Shown here: positions 8,244 through 17,460 of the stretch, one piece after another
How positions within the stretch are numbered: position 1 is the first letter of the stretch
How the letters are laid out: each line of letters begins with the position of its first letter
Assembly: GCA_910578325.1 (NCBI GenBank)
Contig: CAJTQT010000001.1
Location: forward strand, 310,001 to 374,000
Origin: an uncultured Christensenella sp.
Lineage (GTDB): Bacteria > Bacillota > Clostridia > Christensenellales > CAG-917
Direction: 5' to 3'
DNA: 64,000 nucleotides
Program-made: the position numbers and the translations under genes
Notes under the pieces: model-generated
The model's input: the letters and a program-made list of their open reading frames with translations, nothing else
Told to the model about the DNA's origin: nothing
The model's database searches: none

Positions 8244-11200
8244 TTATTTAACCACGTGACGGACTCTGTTCGCGCCGAGCAAATCGCAGAGCCTTGCAAT
8301 CAACTCGTCGCAAATACGCACCGTCTGCGGATACTCTTTGAGTTTTGGCCTGCCCTCGTAGGTTATCTGAGCCTGACAGGGCGTCGCACCCTTATACATT
8401 GACAGCACTTCTTCGACGGTATCGCGCTCGGCTGCGCTGTTTACAAGCACGTACAGTATCCCGTTCGGCTTATCGTTTCCAACCGCAGTCGTTTTTGCCG
8501 CCGTTTGAACGGGCTTGCGCCCAACGGTATTATTCTGCCAGAGTTCCATTGCGTCAACGCTTATCTTCGGTTCGCTTTCGTCGCGCAAATCGATTTTTCC
8601 CGAGACCTTGACGGGAGCGTCCGCCGCAAGCACGTCGGCAAATTTATCGTAGGCGCGAGCATACATAGAAAACGCAATCGAACCCGCTCTGTCTTCAAGT
8701 CTTCCGACCGCAAATTTCTGCTGTTGCTTAGTAGTCTTGACTTCGTAAGACGAAACCACGCATCCGAACCTGACGGATTTACCCGAAAGCGACTGGTCTA
8801 TAACCATATTCACGTTTCCGTCCTCGTCGGCCTGTTCTATAAACAGCATAGACGTATCAAAGTTGAACTCGCCCTTGCTCTCCCTGTAATCGTCAAGAGG
8901 GTGTCCGGACAGATACATTCCCAAAACTTCTTTTTCCAAAGACAGCCTTTGCAGTTTGGGATACTCTTCCAGTTCGCTGTAAACGTCCTTGTACTCAATC
9001 ATTTCGTCAAACAAAGACATCTGCGAAGACATTCTGCTCTTTTTTGATTTGACTACGTCGTCCATAATACGCTCATATGAGGCTATCATAGTCGAACGCG
9101 TTTTCCCGAAGCAATCCAACGCGCCGCCCTTGATAAGGCTTTCCAACATACGTTTGTTCATTTGCTCCGAACAGCGTTCGAGCAAATCGCGCAAATCCTT
9201 GAACTCGCCGCCCTCTCTGCGCTCGTTTATAATGCACTCCACCGCCTGTTCGCCGACGTTCTTTATGCCCGTAAGTCCGTATCGCACGTTCTCGCCCTCT
9301 ATGGAAAAGAGTTTTTCAGAGCGGTTTATATCAGGAAGCAGCACTTTGACGCCGGTGCGCTTCAAATAGTTCATATAGTGTTTGAGTTCGTCGGCGTTAG
9401 TGATTCTGTTGTTTACGACAGCAACGATAAAGTGCGTCGGATAATAGCATTTCAGATATGCGGTCTGATAAGTGAGGAAAGTGTACGCCGCCGCGTGCGA
9501 TTTATTGAACGCATATTCGGCGAATTTAAGTATCTGGTCAAACAGGTGTCCCGCAATTTCCTCGCTCACGCCGTTCGCCTTTGCGCCAACGTTCTCTTTT
9601 TTCGTCGCGTCGCCTTTGAGCACGCCGCCGTATATAAATATGTTGCGCATCTCTTCCAGCACGTCCGCTTTCTTCTTTGACATAGCGCGCCGCATAATGT
9701 CCGCGCCGCCGAACGAAAAGCCCGCCATCTTCTGCGCAATCTGCATAACCTGTTCCTGATATACGATACACCCGTACGTATTTTCAAGTACCTCTTTGAG
9801 AATGGGATGCGCGTATTCGACTTTCTCGGGATGCTTTTTACCCTCTATAAAGTCGTCGACAAACTGCATAGGACCCGGTCTGTAAAGCGAAATACCCGCT
9901 ATAACGTCTTCCAGACTATCGGGTTGCAGTCTCGCCATAAAGCGTTTCATACCTCCCGATTCCAACTGGAATACAGCCTCGCAGTCGCCCGACGCGATAA
10001 GTTCGTAAACTTTGGGGTCCTCGTATCCGAGTATATCGAAATCGATATCTATCCCTTTATCCTTCTTGATAAGTTTAAGAGCCTCGTCGATGTCGGTCAG
10101 AGTTTTGAGTCCGAGGAAGTCCATTTTCAGCAACCCCACGTCCTCGATGATATTCTTGTCAAACTGCGTCGTGATAACGGGACCGTTTCTCGAAAGAGCG
10201 CAATAATTCTCTACCGCGTCGCGGCAGATAACTACGCCCGCCGCGTGCATCGACGTCTGCCTCGGCATACCTTCAAGTCGCATAGCGAGGTCGATAGCCT
10301 CCTTTGCTATGGGGCTGTTGTCATATATCTTTTTAAAGTCCGCGCTGTAACAGTCGCAACCCTCGGTAAGCACCTGCGGCAGCATAACTTTGCCTGTGGG
10401 TATTTCTTTAACCCAAAGCGCGGCGTCCGCATACGGCACGTCGAGAACGCGCGCAACGTCCTTGACGACAGCCTTCGCGCTCATCGTCGAATATGCTATA
10501 ATCTGCGACACGTTGTCTTTGCCGTACTTCCGGATACAGTAATCTATGACTTCCTGTCTGCGCACGAAACAGAAGTCCACGTCAAAGTCAGGCATACTTA
10601 CGCGTTCCGCGGAAAGGAATCTTTCAAACAGCAGTTGATAACGAAGCGGGTCTATATCTGTTATCCCTATGGAATAAGCGACAATACTTCCGCAGCCGCT
10701 TCCTCGTCCGGGGCCTACGGGAATCCCCATTTTTTTCGCCGCGTTGACATAGTCCCAGACTATGAGAAAATATCCGTCGTATCCGCAGTTGTGTATGACG
10801 CTCAATTCGTGAGTGATTCTATCCTCCATATCCTTAGTTATGGAAGTATAACGGCGTCTAAGACCATCCCAGGCAATATCGTGAAGATACTGCGCTTCGT
10901 CCCTGTCCCCCATTTCTTCGTTCCGATATGCGGGAATGACGGGCGGACGTTTAAGCACGAAATAATCCTCGATTTTGTTCGCAATTTCGCGCGTTGTTGC
11001 AATCGACTCCGGACACCAGGAAAACAGTTCCGCCATCTCGTCTCCCGATTTGAGATAGAATTCGTCGTTGTCAAATCTGGGCGAGTTTTTTATATCGTCG
11101 GATTTTTTACAGCCGAGCGTAATACACATCATCGTATCCTGCATCTCGGCGTCTTCTCTTTTCAGATAGTGTACGTCGTTTGTCGCGACCGTTTTAACGC

Positions 11201-11837
11201 CGATCTCCTTTGCTATGCGCACGAGTTGATTGTTTACGATAGCGTCCTCTTCGAGATGATGATCCTGAAGTTCTATATAGAAATCCCCTTCCGCAAACAT
11301 ATCCCGCATACGTATCGCATACGCTTTCGCCTCGTCGTATTTACCCGCAAGAAGCAGTCTCGGTATTTTGCCCGCAAGACAGGCGGACAGGCAAATAAGC
11401 CCCTCGCTGTGTTCGGAAATATGTTTAAGATCGATACGCGGGCGCATGTAAAATCCGTCGACAAACGCAAGCGACGAAAGTTTCATAAGGTTGTGATAAC
11501 CGGTTTCGTTCTTTGCAAGCAAAATAAGATGATAGCGCTGTTTAAGCACCTCCGGCGTTTTTACGTACATATCTTCCGCAACGTAAAATTCTTCGCCGAT
11601 TATAGGCTTTATGCCGTCCGCTCTCAACGTCTGAGCAAACGTGTACGCTCCGTACATATTGCCGTGGTCGGTTATAGCGACAGCGTTCATTCCGAACTCT
11701 TTGAGCGCGTCGCTTAGCGGATGCAGTTTTTTCGTCTTGTTGGGATTGTTCGGGTCAACCACAGGCTGAACAAGCCTGACCGCCCCGTCGAGCAAACTGT
11801 ACTCGGTGTGCAAATGAAGATGTACGAAATCCGTCAT
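8244..11837 (-). CDS. dnaE: DNA polymerase III subunit alpha
   Basis: Replicative polymerase of the C family, 1,197 residues, as usual for clostridial DnaE. An N-terminal PHP domain starts with HLHTEYSLLDGA; the palm has GPGRGSGCGSIVAYS and the catalytic acidic motif PDFDVDF. Then come the fingers and tandem helix-hairpin-helix region (YRPGPMQF, GITGIKNVGEQA) and a C-terminal OB fold (GCVVSSYEVKTTKQ). AGAGGACGAT precedes the ATG. It follows whiA in the same direction after 156 bases, which hold short inverted repeats (an AAACCGCA/TGCGGTTT palindrome just before the ribosome site). Clostridia normally also carry polC; none is in this window. Confidence 0.97.
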   Translation of the reverse strand: MTDFVHLHLHTEYSLLDGAVRLVQPVVDPNNPNKTKKLHPLSDALKEFGMNAVAITDHGNMYGAYTFAQTLRADGIKPIIGEEFYVAEDMYVKTPEVLKQRYHLILLAKNETGYHNLMKLSSLAFVDGFYMRPRIDLKHISEHSEGLICLSACLAGKIPRLLLAGKYDEAKAYAIRMRDMFAEGDFYIELQDHHLEEDAIVNNQLVRIAKEIGVKTVATNDVHYLKREDAEMQDTMMCITLGCKKSDDIKNSPRFDNDEFYLKSGDEMAELFSWCPESIATTREIANKIEDYFVLKRPPVIPAYRNEEMGDRDEAQYLHDIAWDGLRRRYTSITKDMEDRITHELSVIHNCGYDGYFLIVWDYVNAAKKMGIPVGPGRGSGCGSIVAYSIGITDIDPLRYQLLFERFLSAERVSMPDFDVDFCFVRRQEVIDYCIRKYGKDNVSQIIAYSTMSAKAVVKDVARVLDVPYADAALWVKEIPTGKVMLPQVLTEGCDCYSADFKKIYDNSPIAKEAIDLAMRLEGMPRQTSMHAAGVVICRDAVENYCALSRNGPVITTQFDKNIIEDVGLLKMDFLGLKTLTDIDEALKLIKKDKGIDIDFDILGYEDPKVYELIASGDCEAVFQLESGGMKRFMARLQPDSLEDVIAGISLYRPGPMQFVDDFIEGKKHPEKVEYAHPILKEVLENTYGCIVYQEQVMQIAQKMAGFSFGGADIMRRAMSKKKADVLEEMRNIFIYGGVLKGDATKKENVGAKANGVSEEIAGHLFDQILKFAEYAFNKSHAAAYTFLTYQTAYLKCYYPTHFIVAVVNNRITNADELKHYMNYLKRTGVKVLLPDINRSEKLFSIEGENVRYGLTGIKNVGEQAVECIINERREGGEFKDLRDLLERCSEQMNKRMLESLIKGGALDCFGKTRSTMIASYERIMDDVVKSKKSRMSSQMSLFDEMIEYKDVYSELEEYPKLQRLSLEKEVLGMYLSGHPLDDYRESKGEFNFDTSMLFIEQADEDGNVNMVIDQSLSGKSVRFGCVVSSYEVKTTKQQQKFAVGRLEDRAGSIAFSMYARAYDKFADVLAADAPVKVSGKIDLRDESEPKISVDAMELWQNNTVGRKPVQTAAKTTAVGNDKPNGILYVLVNSAAERDTVEEVLSMYKGATPCQAQITYEGRPKLKEYPQTVRICDELIARLCDLLGANRVRHVVK

Positions 11838-11993
11838 ATCGTCCTCTTTAAACCGCAGTGCGGTTTCCTTTTATGTGCTTTAAACTTTTCGGGACAGCGC
11901 GCACAACGCGCGCAATTTCCATACTCCCGATATCTATATTTTCAAAATCCGTATCTAAACTGTGATTTTCGGTATTTAAACCGCCGTTTTAAA

Positions 11994-12956
11994 TTATTCG
12001 AGAGCGTCGGCAAGGTTTTCGAGTTTGGCAAGCCTGTGATGCAGACAACTCTTCGTCACTCCCAGTATATCCGCAAGTTCCTGCATAGAAGCCTCCGAAT
12101 ATCTTGCTCTCGCGTCGGCGGTTTCTTTGAGCGCGCTCGGCAGTTTTTCGTATTCGCCGCGGTCTTTAAGCCTCGCTATGGCAATCATCTGTCTGCTCGA
12201 AGCGGCAAAAATCTTGTCCATATTCGCTGTCTCGCAGATAACGGTTCTGTTGAGCAGATTCGCTGTTTCGCGCTCGTCTATTATGCTCTGCATTCTGGTT
12301 GCGGCGTCAGACAGTTCGAGAGTGCAGAGAATACGCACTATCTCGTCCTTATCCTTGACATACAGAAGTTTATAACCGTTACGTTCGCTCATACGCGTAT
12401 TTATACGCAAGTCCGACAGCAGTTCCATCACCGATGAGGCAAACTCCTCGTCGGCAATTTTCAACTCGAAATGATATCCCTGTTTTTTCTCTTCTCCAAC
12501 CGTATCGGGCGCATAAACGCTGCCGCAGGCAAGAAACAGTCCTTTAAAATAAGCGCGCATACAGCACTCTTTTCTAAGCAACTGCTGGGGCGTGCCGCGT
12601 ACAAAATCGAGCAATCCCTCGCCGTTTGTTCTCATAAGTTCGAAATCTTGAAGCGCGTGCGAAGTAAACCCGTGAGGCACCGTCGCCTTGTATGCGCGCC
12701 GTTCCGCTCCCGCGATTTTCATACGGTGCTCAGAAACGCAAAACTCCGCAGGATACAGCGTTCTCAGCAAATCCGCCGTCTTTTGAGCCGCCTGCTCGCA
12801 ATCCAGAGCAAGGCACAGCGTCTGTTTTCTTCCCGTGCCTTCGATAGTCCCCGACGCCTTTGCGACAGCGGACAGAAACGCCTTTACGCAACAGACTTGC
12901 GACGGCAGAACGGAAATCAGTTCATTCCTTGCAAATTCTTTAAACGTCGCTGCCAT
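11994..12956 (-). CDS. whiA: WhiA-type DNA-binding / cell-division regulator
   Basis: 320 residues. The N-terminal opening (FKEFARNEL) and the degenerate LAGLIDADG homing-endonuclease-like domain (LFLACGSVYAP) precede a C-terminal helix-turn-helix (SMQELADILGVTKSCLHHRL), the WhiA layout. In Firmicutes WhiA influences cell division and chromosome segregation; in Actinobacteria it activates sporulation genes. It overlaps the end of the PHP gene by 17 bases, so the two are translationally linked, and AGAGGGAATGG upstream supports the start. In many Firmicutes whiA directly follows rapZ and yvcK; both are absent here. Confidence 0.93.
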   Translation of the reverse strand: MAATFKEFARNELISVLPSQVCCVKAFLSAVAKASGTIEGTGRKQTLCLALDCEQAAQKTADLLRTLYPAEFCVSEHRMKIAGAERRAYKATVPHGFTSHALQDFELMRTNGEGLLDFVRGTPQQLLRKECCMRAYFKGLFLACGSVYAPDTVGEEKKQGYHFELKIADEEFASSVMELLSDLRINTRMSERNGYKLLYVKDKDEIVRILCTLELSDAATRMQSIIDERETANLLNRTVICETANMDKIFAASSRQMIAIARLKDRGEYEKLPSALKETADARARYSEASMQELADILGVTKSCLHHRLAKLENLADALE

Positions 12957-13704
12957 ATTGCCATTCCCTCTTATCTTTGAAAATCGGCCGATTGCCGTTT
13001 ATTCCGTATATTCTTTCGACAGGAATCGAATTCTCGCGGATAAACCTTTCCACTTCCCCGAATCTACCGAGTTTACGCGTATCGTGCGCGTCGCTGCCCA
13101 CAATAAATTTTACCCCCGACGCTACGGCTTCCGCAATGCCGTCTTCAAGCGCGTCGAAATGCTTTGCGTTGAGTTCCAGATATACGTTGCGTCTTGCGGC
13201 GCATTCGCATAATTTTGTAAAATCCACCAGCGCGCGATGACCGAGATGTGCAATTACGTCCACGGGATAGTTTTCCATTACGCTCAGATACGCTTCCGTA
13301 TTACGGCAAATGAGTTTCTCTCTTTTTTTTAAACTCCCGAAACCGTTTATTCTAAGGAATTCGCCGTTCCCTGCCGCCTTACGCAAAGAAACGAAGCGGT
13401 GAAATCCTACAAGCAACACGTCGCACCTGCGTATAACCGAATGCGGCACGTCGAGTCTGTCTCCTATCAGGTTTCCTTCAACCCCCTGCAAAACCTTGAC
13501 GCCGTGCCCGCCCAGCGAAGCAATGGTTTCCGTCTGCGCGTCGAATTTTTTTTCCGTCAGATGAAACGCAAGCGTCGAAAATGAGTGGTCGGTTATAGCA
13601 ATCTCCTTTATATTCCTCTTTTCAGCCGCTCGGATATGAGCGGCAACAGACGCGCGCCCGTCGCTTGCGATTGTATGAAGATGGTAATCTCCGAAAAATT
13701 CCAA
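12940..13704 (-). CDS. PHP-domain phosphoesterase
   Basis: 254-residue stand-alone PHP metallo-hydrolase. The metal-binding motifs are clear: DYHLHTIASDG at the N-terminus, ITDHSFS, IAHLGH and the late GSDAHD. Members include YcdX-like phosphatases and histidinol-phosphatase relatives; the substrate here is unknown. Translation probably starts at TTG 13704 with AAAGGACGG upstream, 14 bases after the murB stop, because no in-frame ATG precedes the essential first histidine motif. It sits between murB and whiA, the usual clostridial position for this gene, and overlaps whiA. Confidence 0.85.
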   Translation of the reverse strand: MEFFGDYHLHTIASDGRASVAAHIRAAEKRNIKEIAITDHSFSTLAFHLTEKKFDAQTETIASLGGHGVKVLQGVEGNLIGDRLDVPHSVIRRCDVLLVGFHRFVSLRKAAGNGEFLRINGFGSLKKREKLICRNTEAYLSVMENYPVDVIAHLGHRALVDFTKLCECAARRNVYLELNAKHFDALEDGIAEAVASGVKFIVGSDAHDTRKLGRFGEVERFIRENSIPVERIYGINGNRPIFKDKREWQYGSDV

Positions 13705-13718
13705 ATCCGACCGTCCTT

Positions 13719-14648
13719 TTATTGCAGATATACAAATTCTCTTTCAAGAGTTATCCCGAATTTTTTTTGCACCTTACTCTCGCAAAGTCGCACAAGCGTC
13801 ATAAAATCCTCCGCAGTCGCGCTACCCGTATTGACTATGAAATTAGCGTGGATCTCGGATATCTGCGCTCCTCCCGACCTTATCCCTTTAAGACCGCATT
13901 CCTCTATAAGTTTACCGCTCGGCGCGATTCCGTTTTTGAAAACGCTTCCGCAAGAGGGAAATTTCGGCTGTTTTTTCGCGCGCATCGCGCAATACTTTTT
14001 TGCGAGCGAAATCGACTTATCCGCTCCCGACGCGTCGCCATTAAAGACTGCGCCGAGTATGATCCCGTCCGCGCCCTTCCTGTATTTCAACACAATATCA
14101 TCCGCTGCAATTTCTACGGCGCGATACTCCGTCTTTAAGTCTTTTCCAAGGCACTCGTCGCTGTTATTGACCGAAACGTCGCTTAAAACCCTTATTCTGT
14201 CAATATAATCCGCCGTTTGCTTTGAAAATGCGCCTGCATTCATCTTCACCGCGCCCCCGACCGTTGCGGGAACTCCGCTTAAAAATTCCAGTCCGCCTAA
14301 CCCGTTGCCCCTGAGCGCAGATATAACGTCCGATATTTTCGCGCCGCTTTCGGCATAGATTTTCAAGTCGGCGGTCGTTTCTATTCCGCAAAGCCCGCAG
14401 GTCGACACAACGGGAACGGAGCACAATCCGTCCGCCATTATCGTATTAGAGCCGCCGCCGAGAATATACGGCTCATATCCGCGGTTTTTCAACGCCGCGT
14501 ATACGAATATGAATTCCGATTCGCAACGCGGTTTAAAGACGTAGGCTCTTCCTCCGCCTTTGAACGTGGTCAGACTGCGAGCGTCCGTCAGCGCGAGCGC
14601 ACAGCCGCACTCTCTTGCTATATCGCCGTAAATGTCAGTATCGAGCAT
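13719..14648 (-). CDS. murB: UDP-N-acetylmuramate dehydrogenase
   Basis: FAD- and NADPH-dependent enzyme that reduces UDP-GlcNAc-enolpyruvate to UDP-MurNAc in cytoplasmic peptidoglycan synthesis. 309 residues. The FAD-binding motif ILGGGSNTI, the LSGVPATVGGAVKMNAGAF segment, the catalytic SCGSVFKNG (active-site Ser) and the C-terminal HANFIVNTGSA are present, a complete MurB. It is the first gene of the murB-PHP-whiA-dnaE run and has its own promoter in the gap after uvrC. The ribosome site is weak. Confidence 0.96.
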   Translation of the reverse strand: MLDTDIYGDIARECGCALALTDARSLTTFKGGGRAYVFKPRCESEFIFVYAALKNRGYEPYILGGGSNTIMADGLCSVPVVSTCGLCGIETTADLKIYAESGAKISDVISALRGNGLGGLEFLSGVPATVGGAVKMNAGAFSKQTADYIDRIRVLSDVSVNNSDECLGKDLKTEYRAVEIAADDIVLKYRKGADGIILGAVFNGDASGADKSISLAKKYCAMRAKKQPKFPSCGSVFKNGIAPSGKLIEECGLKGIRSGGAQISEIHANFIVNTGSATAEDFMTLVRLCESKVQKKFGITLEREFVYLQ

Positions 14649-14682
14649 AAATCTATTTTATGCAGACTGACGCGCTTTGTAT

Positions 14683-14711
14683 ATTATATATTAAACTATT
14701 TTTATTTACAA
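14683..14711 (-). promoter_or_regulatory. Promoter of the murB-PHP-whiA-dnaE cluster
   Basis: TTGTAA (14711-14706), 17-base spacer, TATAAT (14688-14683), with a leader of about 28 bases to the murB ATG. Confidence 0.75.
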
Positions 14712-14753
14712 TAGCGAAAAATATATGAAATGTGTATTTCGCAAAGACGGTGA

Positions 14754-16604
14754 CTATTCGTTTCCCCCGTCGCCGTCCGCGCAGTCGGGATTATCGGTGT
14801 TACCCGCAGTGCCGAGGCAATCGAGTATATACTGCGCTTTTGCCACCGAAATTCCGTCCAGTGTAGCCAGTTCTTCCGCAGATTTATGTCTTATTTCCTC
14901 CACTGAACCGAATTTTTTAATCAAAGCGTTCGCAGTCCTGTCCCCCACTCCTCTGATATTCTTTAACACGCTTTCGCTGAGGTGTTTACTGCGCAGATTC
15001 CTATGGAAAGTAATCGCGAATCTATGCGATTCGTCGCGCACTCTTTGCAACAACTGTAACGCCACGCTGTCTTTCGGAATGATAACGGGAACGGTGGGTT
15101 CGCTCCCCAAAAACACTTCCTCTTCGCGCTTTGCAAGCGAGATGATTTCGATATCCTCTCTGCCGGTTATAAACTGCGCTTCCTTTGCGTACGCCAACTG
15201 TCCCTTTCCTCCGTCTATAAGCAGCAGGTCGGGAATCGTCCCGAAACTCTCGTCCGAATCCGAAAGTTTGTTGAGCCTTCTCGTAAGGACTTCCCGCATA
15301 CAGGCGAAATCGTTATTGCCCTCGACTGTCTTGATCTTGAATTTGCGATAATGCGATTTCTTAGGCAGTCCGCCCTCGAAGACTACCATACTGGCAACCT
15401 TATCCGTTCCCGAAATATGCGAAATATCATAACCTTCTATGCGGTTGGGCAGAGTTTTGAGATGCAGTATTTGTGCAAGTTGCCTGACCGCGCCCGAAGT
15501 TCGGAGTTCCTTGCGCTCGTCCTGCGTGCCGTACTTCACCATTGCGTCGTACGCGTTTGAATGCGCGAGTTCAAGCAGTTGTCTGCGTACTCCCTGTTTC
15601 GGCTCGACCACCCTTACGGTGTGCGCGCAGAGTTTGTTGACCGCCTCTTCGAGGCTCAGCGCGTCCGGCGCGCCGTCCGTCACTATTTCGTCGCAGAGCG
15701 GCGCATTGTTGGCATAATACTGATAGATATAGGACGCCAGATCCTCGTCGGCTGCATTCGCGGTAAAATTCTCGCCGCCTACAAGTTTTCCGCCGCGTAC
15801 CACAAGCATATTTATAGCCGAAATAATTCCGTTTGATTCAAAAGCGAAGACGTCGAGATTAAAGTCTTTCGGCAACGCGCTTACCTGCTTTCTGACTATT
15901 TTATCGAGAACGCGCAGTTTATTTCTGTAATTGAGCGCAACTTCGAAATTCTCTTCCTCTGCAAACTTCTTCATTTTGGCGTTAAGGACGCGCTCTACTT
16001 CCCTGTCGTTGCCTTTCAGAAAGTCGATGACCTTATGCATTTCAACTTTGTAATCCTCCGCGCTGACCTCTCCCGAGCAGGGCGCGAGGCATCTTCCCAG
16101 ATGCCTGTTCAGACAAGGACGCGACGGTCTTGATAAATCGCGCGTGCAGTCGCGCACACTGAAAGCCGTATGAATGAGGTCGGTTATATCGCGCACGTTT
16201 ATAGATTGCATATAAGGACCGAAATACTTTGCTCCGTCGTTTTTCAGCCGCCTGACGACCTCGATACGCGGAAAAGCCTGTTTCATATCAATACGCAAAA
16301 AGGGATATGCCTTATCGTCTTTCAGCAGTATATTGTATCTGGGGGTATGCTTTTTTATAAGATTATTTTCGGTGACGAGCGCGTCGACCTCGCTTGCGCA
16401 GATTATATATCTGAAATCCGCGACGTGGTCGAGCATAGCCATAACTTTGGCGGTACGGTTTGAAAGATTGAAAAAATAAGACTTCAATCTGTTTTTGAGA
16501 TTTTTAGCCTTTCCTACGTAGATTATTTCCCCGACGTCGTCCAGCATCATATAGACTCCGGGATTTGTCGGAACGTCTTTCAGTTTCGCCTTGAAATCAA
16601 CCAT
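14754..16604 (-). CDS. uvrC: Excinuclease ABC subunit C
   Basis: Makes both incisions in nucleotide excision repair with UvrAB. 616 residues from ATG 16604. An N-terminal GIY-YIG nuclease (PGVYMMLDDVGEIIYVGKA), a UVR motif region (EEENFEVALNYRNKL) that binds UvrB, an RNase H-like endonuclease (EGYDISHISG, catalytic Asp) and two C-terminal helix-hairpin-helix motifs (IRGVGDRTANAL) are all present. A longer in-frame start at 16655 would lie upstream of the promoter, whereas a TATAAT sits six bases before ATG 16604 and no ribosome site exists, so a leaderless transcript is predicted. The C-terminus ends in an acidic Asp/Gly tail. Confidence 0.95.
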   Translation of the reverse strand: MVDFKAKLKDVPTNPGVYMMLDDVGEIIYVGKAKNLKNRLKSYFFNLSNRTAKVMAMLDHVADFRYIICASEVDALVTENNLIKKHTPRYNILLKDDKAYPFLRIDMKQAFPRIEVVRRLKNDGAKYFGPYMQSINVRDITDLIHTAFSVRDCTRDLSRPSRPCLNRHLGRCLAPCSGEVSAEDYKVEMHKVIDFLKGNDREVERVLNAKMKKFAEEENFEVALNYRNKLRVLDKIVRKQVSALPKDFNLDVFAFESNGIISAINMLVVRGGKLVGGENFTANAADEDLASYIYQYYANNAPLCDEIVTDGAPDALSLEEAVNKLCAHTVRVVEPKQGVRRQLLELAHSNAYDAMVKYGTQDERKELRTSGAVRQLAQILHLKTLPNRIEGYDISHISGTDKVASMVVFEGGLPKKSHYRKFKIKTVEGNNDFACMREVLTRRLNKLSDSDESFGTIPDLLLIDGGKGQLAYAKEAQFITGREDIEIISLAKREEEVFLGSEPTVPVIIPKDSVALQLLQRVRDESHRFAITFHRNLRSKHLSESVLKNIRGVGDRTANALIKKFGSVEEIRHKSAEELATLDGISVAKAQYILDCLGTAGNTDNPDCADGDGGNE

Positions 16605-16610
16605 ACGATA

Positions 16611-16640
16611 ATTATAACCCGAAAACCGTAAGATAGTAAA
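16611..16640 (-). promoter_or_regulatory. Promoter of uvrC, predicted leaderless
   Basis: TATAAT (16616-16611) six bases before ATG 16604; TTTACT at an 18-base spacing (16640-16635) is a moderate -35 box. No ribosome site. Confidence 0.6.
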
Positions 16641-16709
16641 GCGCCCCCGACACACTTTGTGTCAATCTTTCAACTTTGCGTATCTAAAAAGTTTTCGGGC
16701 TATAAATAA

Positions 16710-16895
16710 TTACACGCTGTGATTGCAAAAACAGTTTCTATCATCCTCGTCATCGTCCGTCGACGGAACGTTGGTAATAGTCAGCGCAAAAAGTATCGCC
16801 AGCATTACGATAGCCTCTCGATTGCTTATGTCCCCGTCCGCGAAGAACGCAAGCATAACAATCAGTAAAAATAGGAACCAGTTATCGTTGAACAT
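16710..16895 (-). CDS. Small single-pass membrane protein, hypothetical (61 aa)
   Basis: Supported mainly by a good ribosome site (GGGTGGAGAT) at proper distance from the ATG and by protein-like composition: Asn/Asp/Trp N-terminus, one strongly hydrophobic helix (FLFLLIVMLAFF), a second weaker hydrophobic stretch, and an acidic tail ending in two cysteines. It resembles the short YjcZ-type hydrophobic proteins common in spore formers, but I cannot assign a family. It diverges from arsR across a 151-base gap, and downstream lies the uvrC promoter. Confidence 0.55.
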   Translation of the reverse strand: MFNDNWFLFLLIVMLAFFADGDISNREAIVMLAILFALTITNVPSTDDDEDDRNCFCNHSV

Positions 16896-17046
16896 ATCTC
16901 CACCCGTGATTTTTTATCAAAATATGTGGGCAGGTGCGCATTTGTGCAAGTGCATAGGTTTCAATTATGACAAAATTACGGTTTTTTTTGCCGCCGTCGA
17001 CAAAAACGCATAATTTTTTTATTCTGTCAGGTATTACCATAGGATT

Positions 17047-17379
17047 ATGGAAAACCTGATTGACGACGATACCGAGCAAACCGTAGTGCGATATATCCCG
17101 CGCAACGCAACCCTCCATTCGCTTGCGGAGTTTTTCTCCGCTTGCAGCGACGTTACGCGCGCGAAAATAATATGCGCGCTCAGCATTTCCGAAATGTGCG
17201 TATCGGATTTAAGCCGAATCCTAGGGCTCAATCAAACTACCTGTTCGCATCAACTGCGCTTGCTCCGTGCGGCGGACATCGTAAAACAGCGACGCGACGG
17301 CAAAATCGTCTACTACTCTCTTACAAGTCATAAAATAGAAGACGTGCTTCTTGCGGGAGTGGAATTTCTGGGTTTATAA
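17047..17379 (+). CDS. ArsR/SmtB-family transcriptional regulator
   Basis: 110-residue winged-helix repressor. LADFF-like helix 1, SDVTRAKIICAL, and the recognition region LGLNQTTCSHQLRLLRAADIV followed by the wing RRDGKIVYYSL are diagnostic. The alpha-3 metal motif ELCVCDL reads EMCVSDL, so only one of the two cysteines of the classical arsenic/cadmium site remains, although another Cys lies in the recognition helix; the inducer is therefore uncertain. Its ATG follows ATAGGATT. It is transcribed away from the small membrane protein gene, an obvious candidate target. No metal exporter is adjacent. Confidence 0.9.
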   Translation: MENLIDDDTEQTVVRYIPRNATLHSLAEFFSACSDVTRAKIICALSISEMCVSDLSRILGLNQTTCSHQLRLLRAADIVKQRRDGKIVYYSLTSHKIEDVLLAGVEFLGL

Positions 17380-17429
17380 ATACAATTTTCTGCTATATCC
17401 AAATACAATGCGCTATATTGCAAATAAAC

Positions 17430-17458
17430 AAAGTCCCGAGAAATGTCGGGACTTTTAC
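17430..17458. terminator. Bidirectional terminator between arsR and membrane protein gene
   Basis: Ten-bp perfect stem AAAGTCCCGA (17430-17439) / TCGGGACTTT (17446-17455), six-base loop, T run on the plus side and A/T flanks on the other. Confidence 0.85.
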
Positions 17459-17460
17459 AT

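Noticed and set aside
9807..11717. Long plus-strand open frame (636 codons) opposite dnaE
   Set aside because: Pure antisense shadow of a strongly conserved gene; Arg/His/Phe-rich translation with no family motif and no ribosome site.
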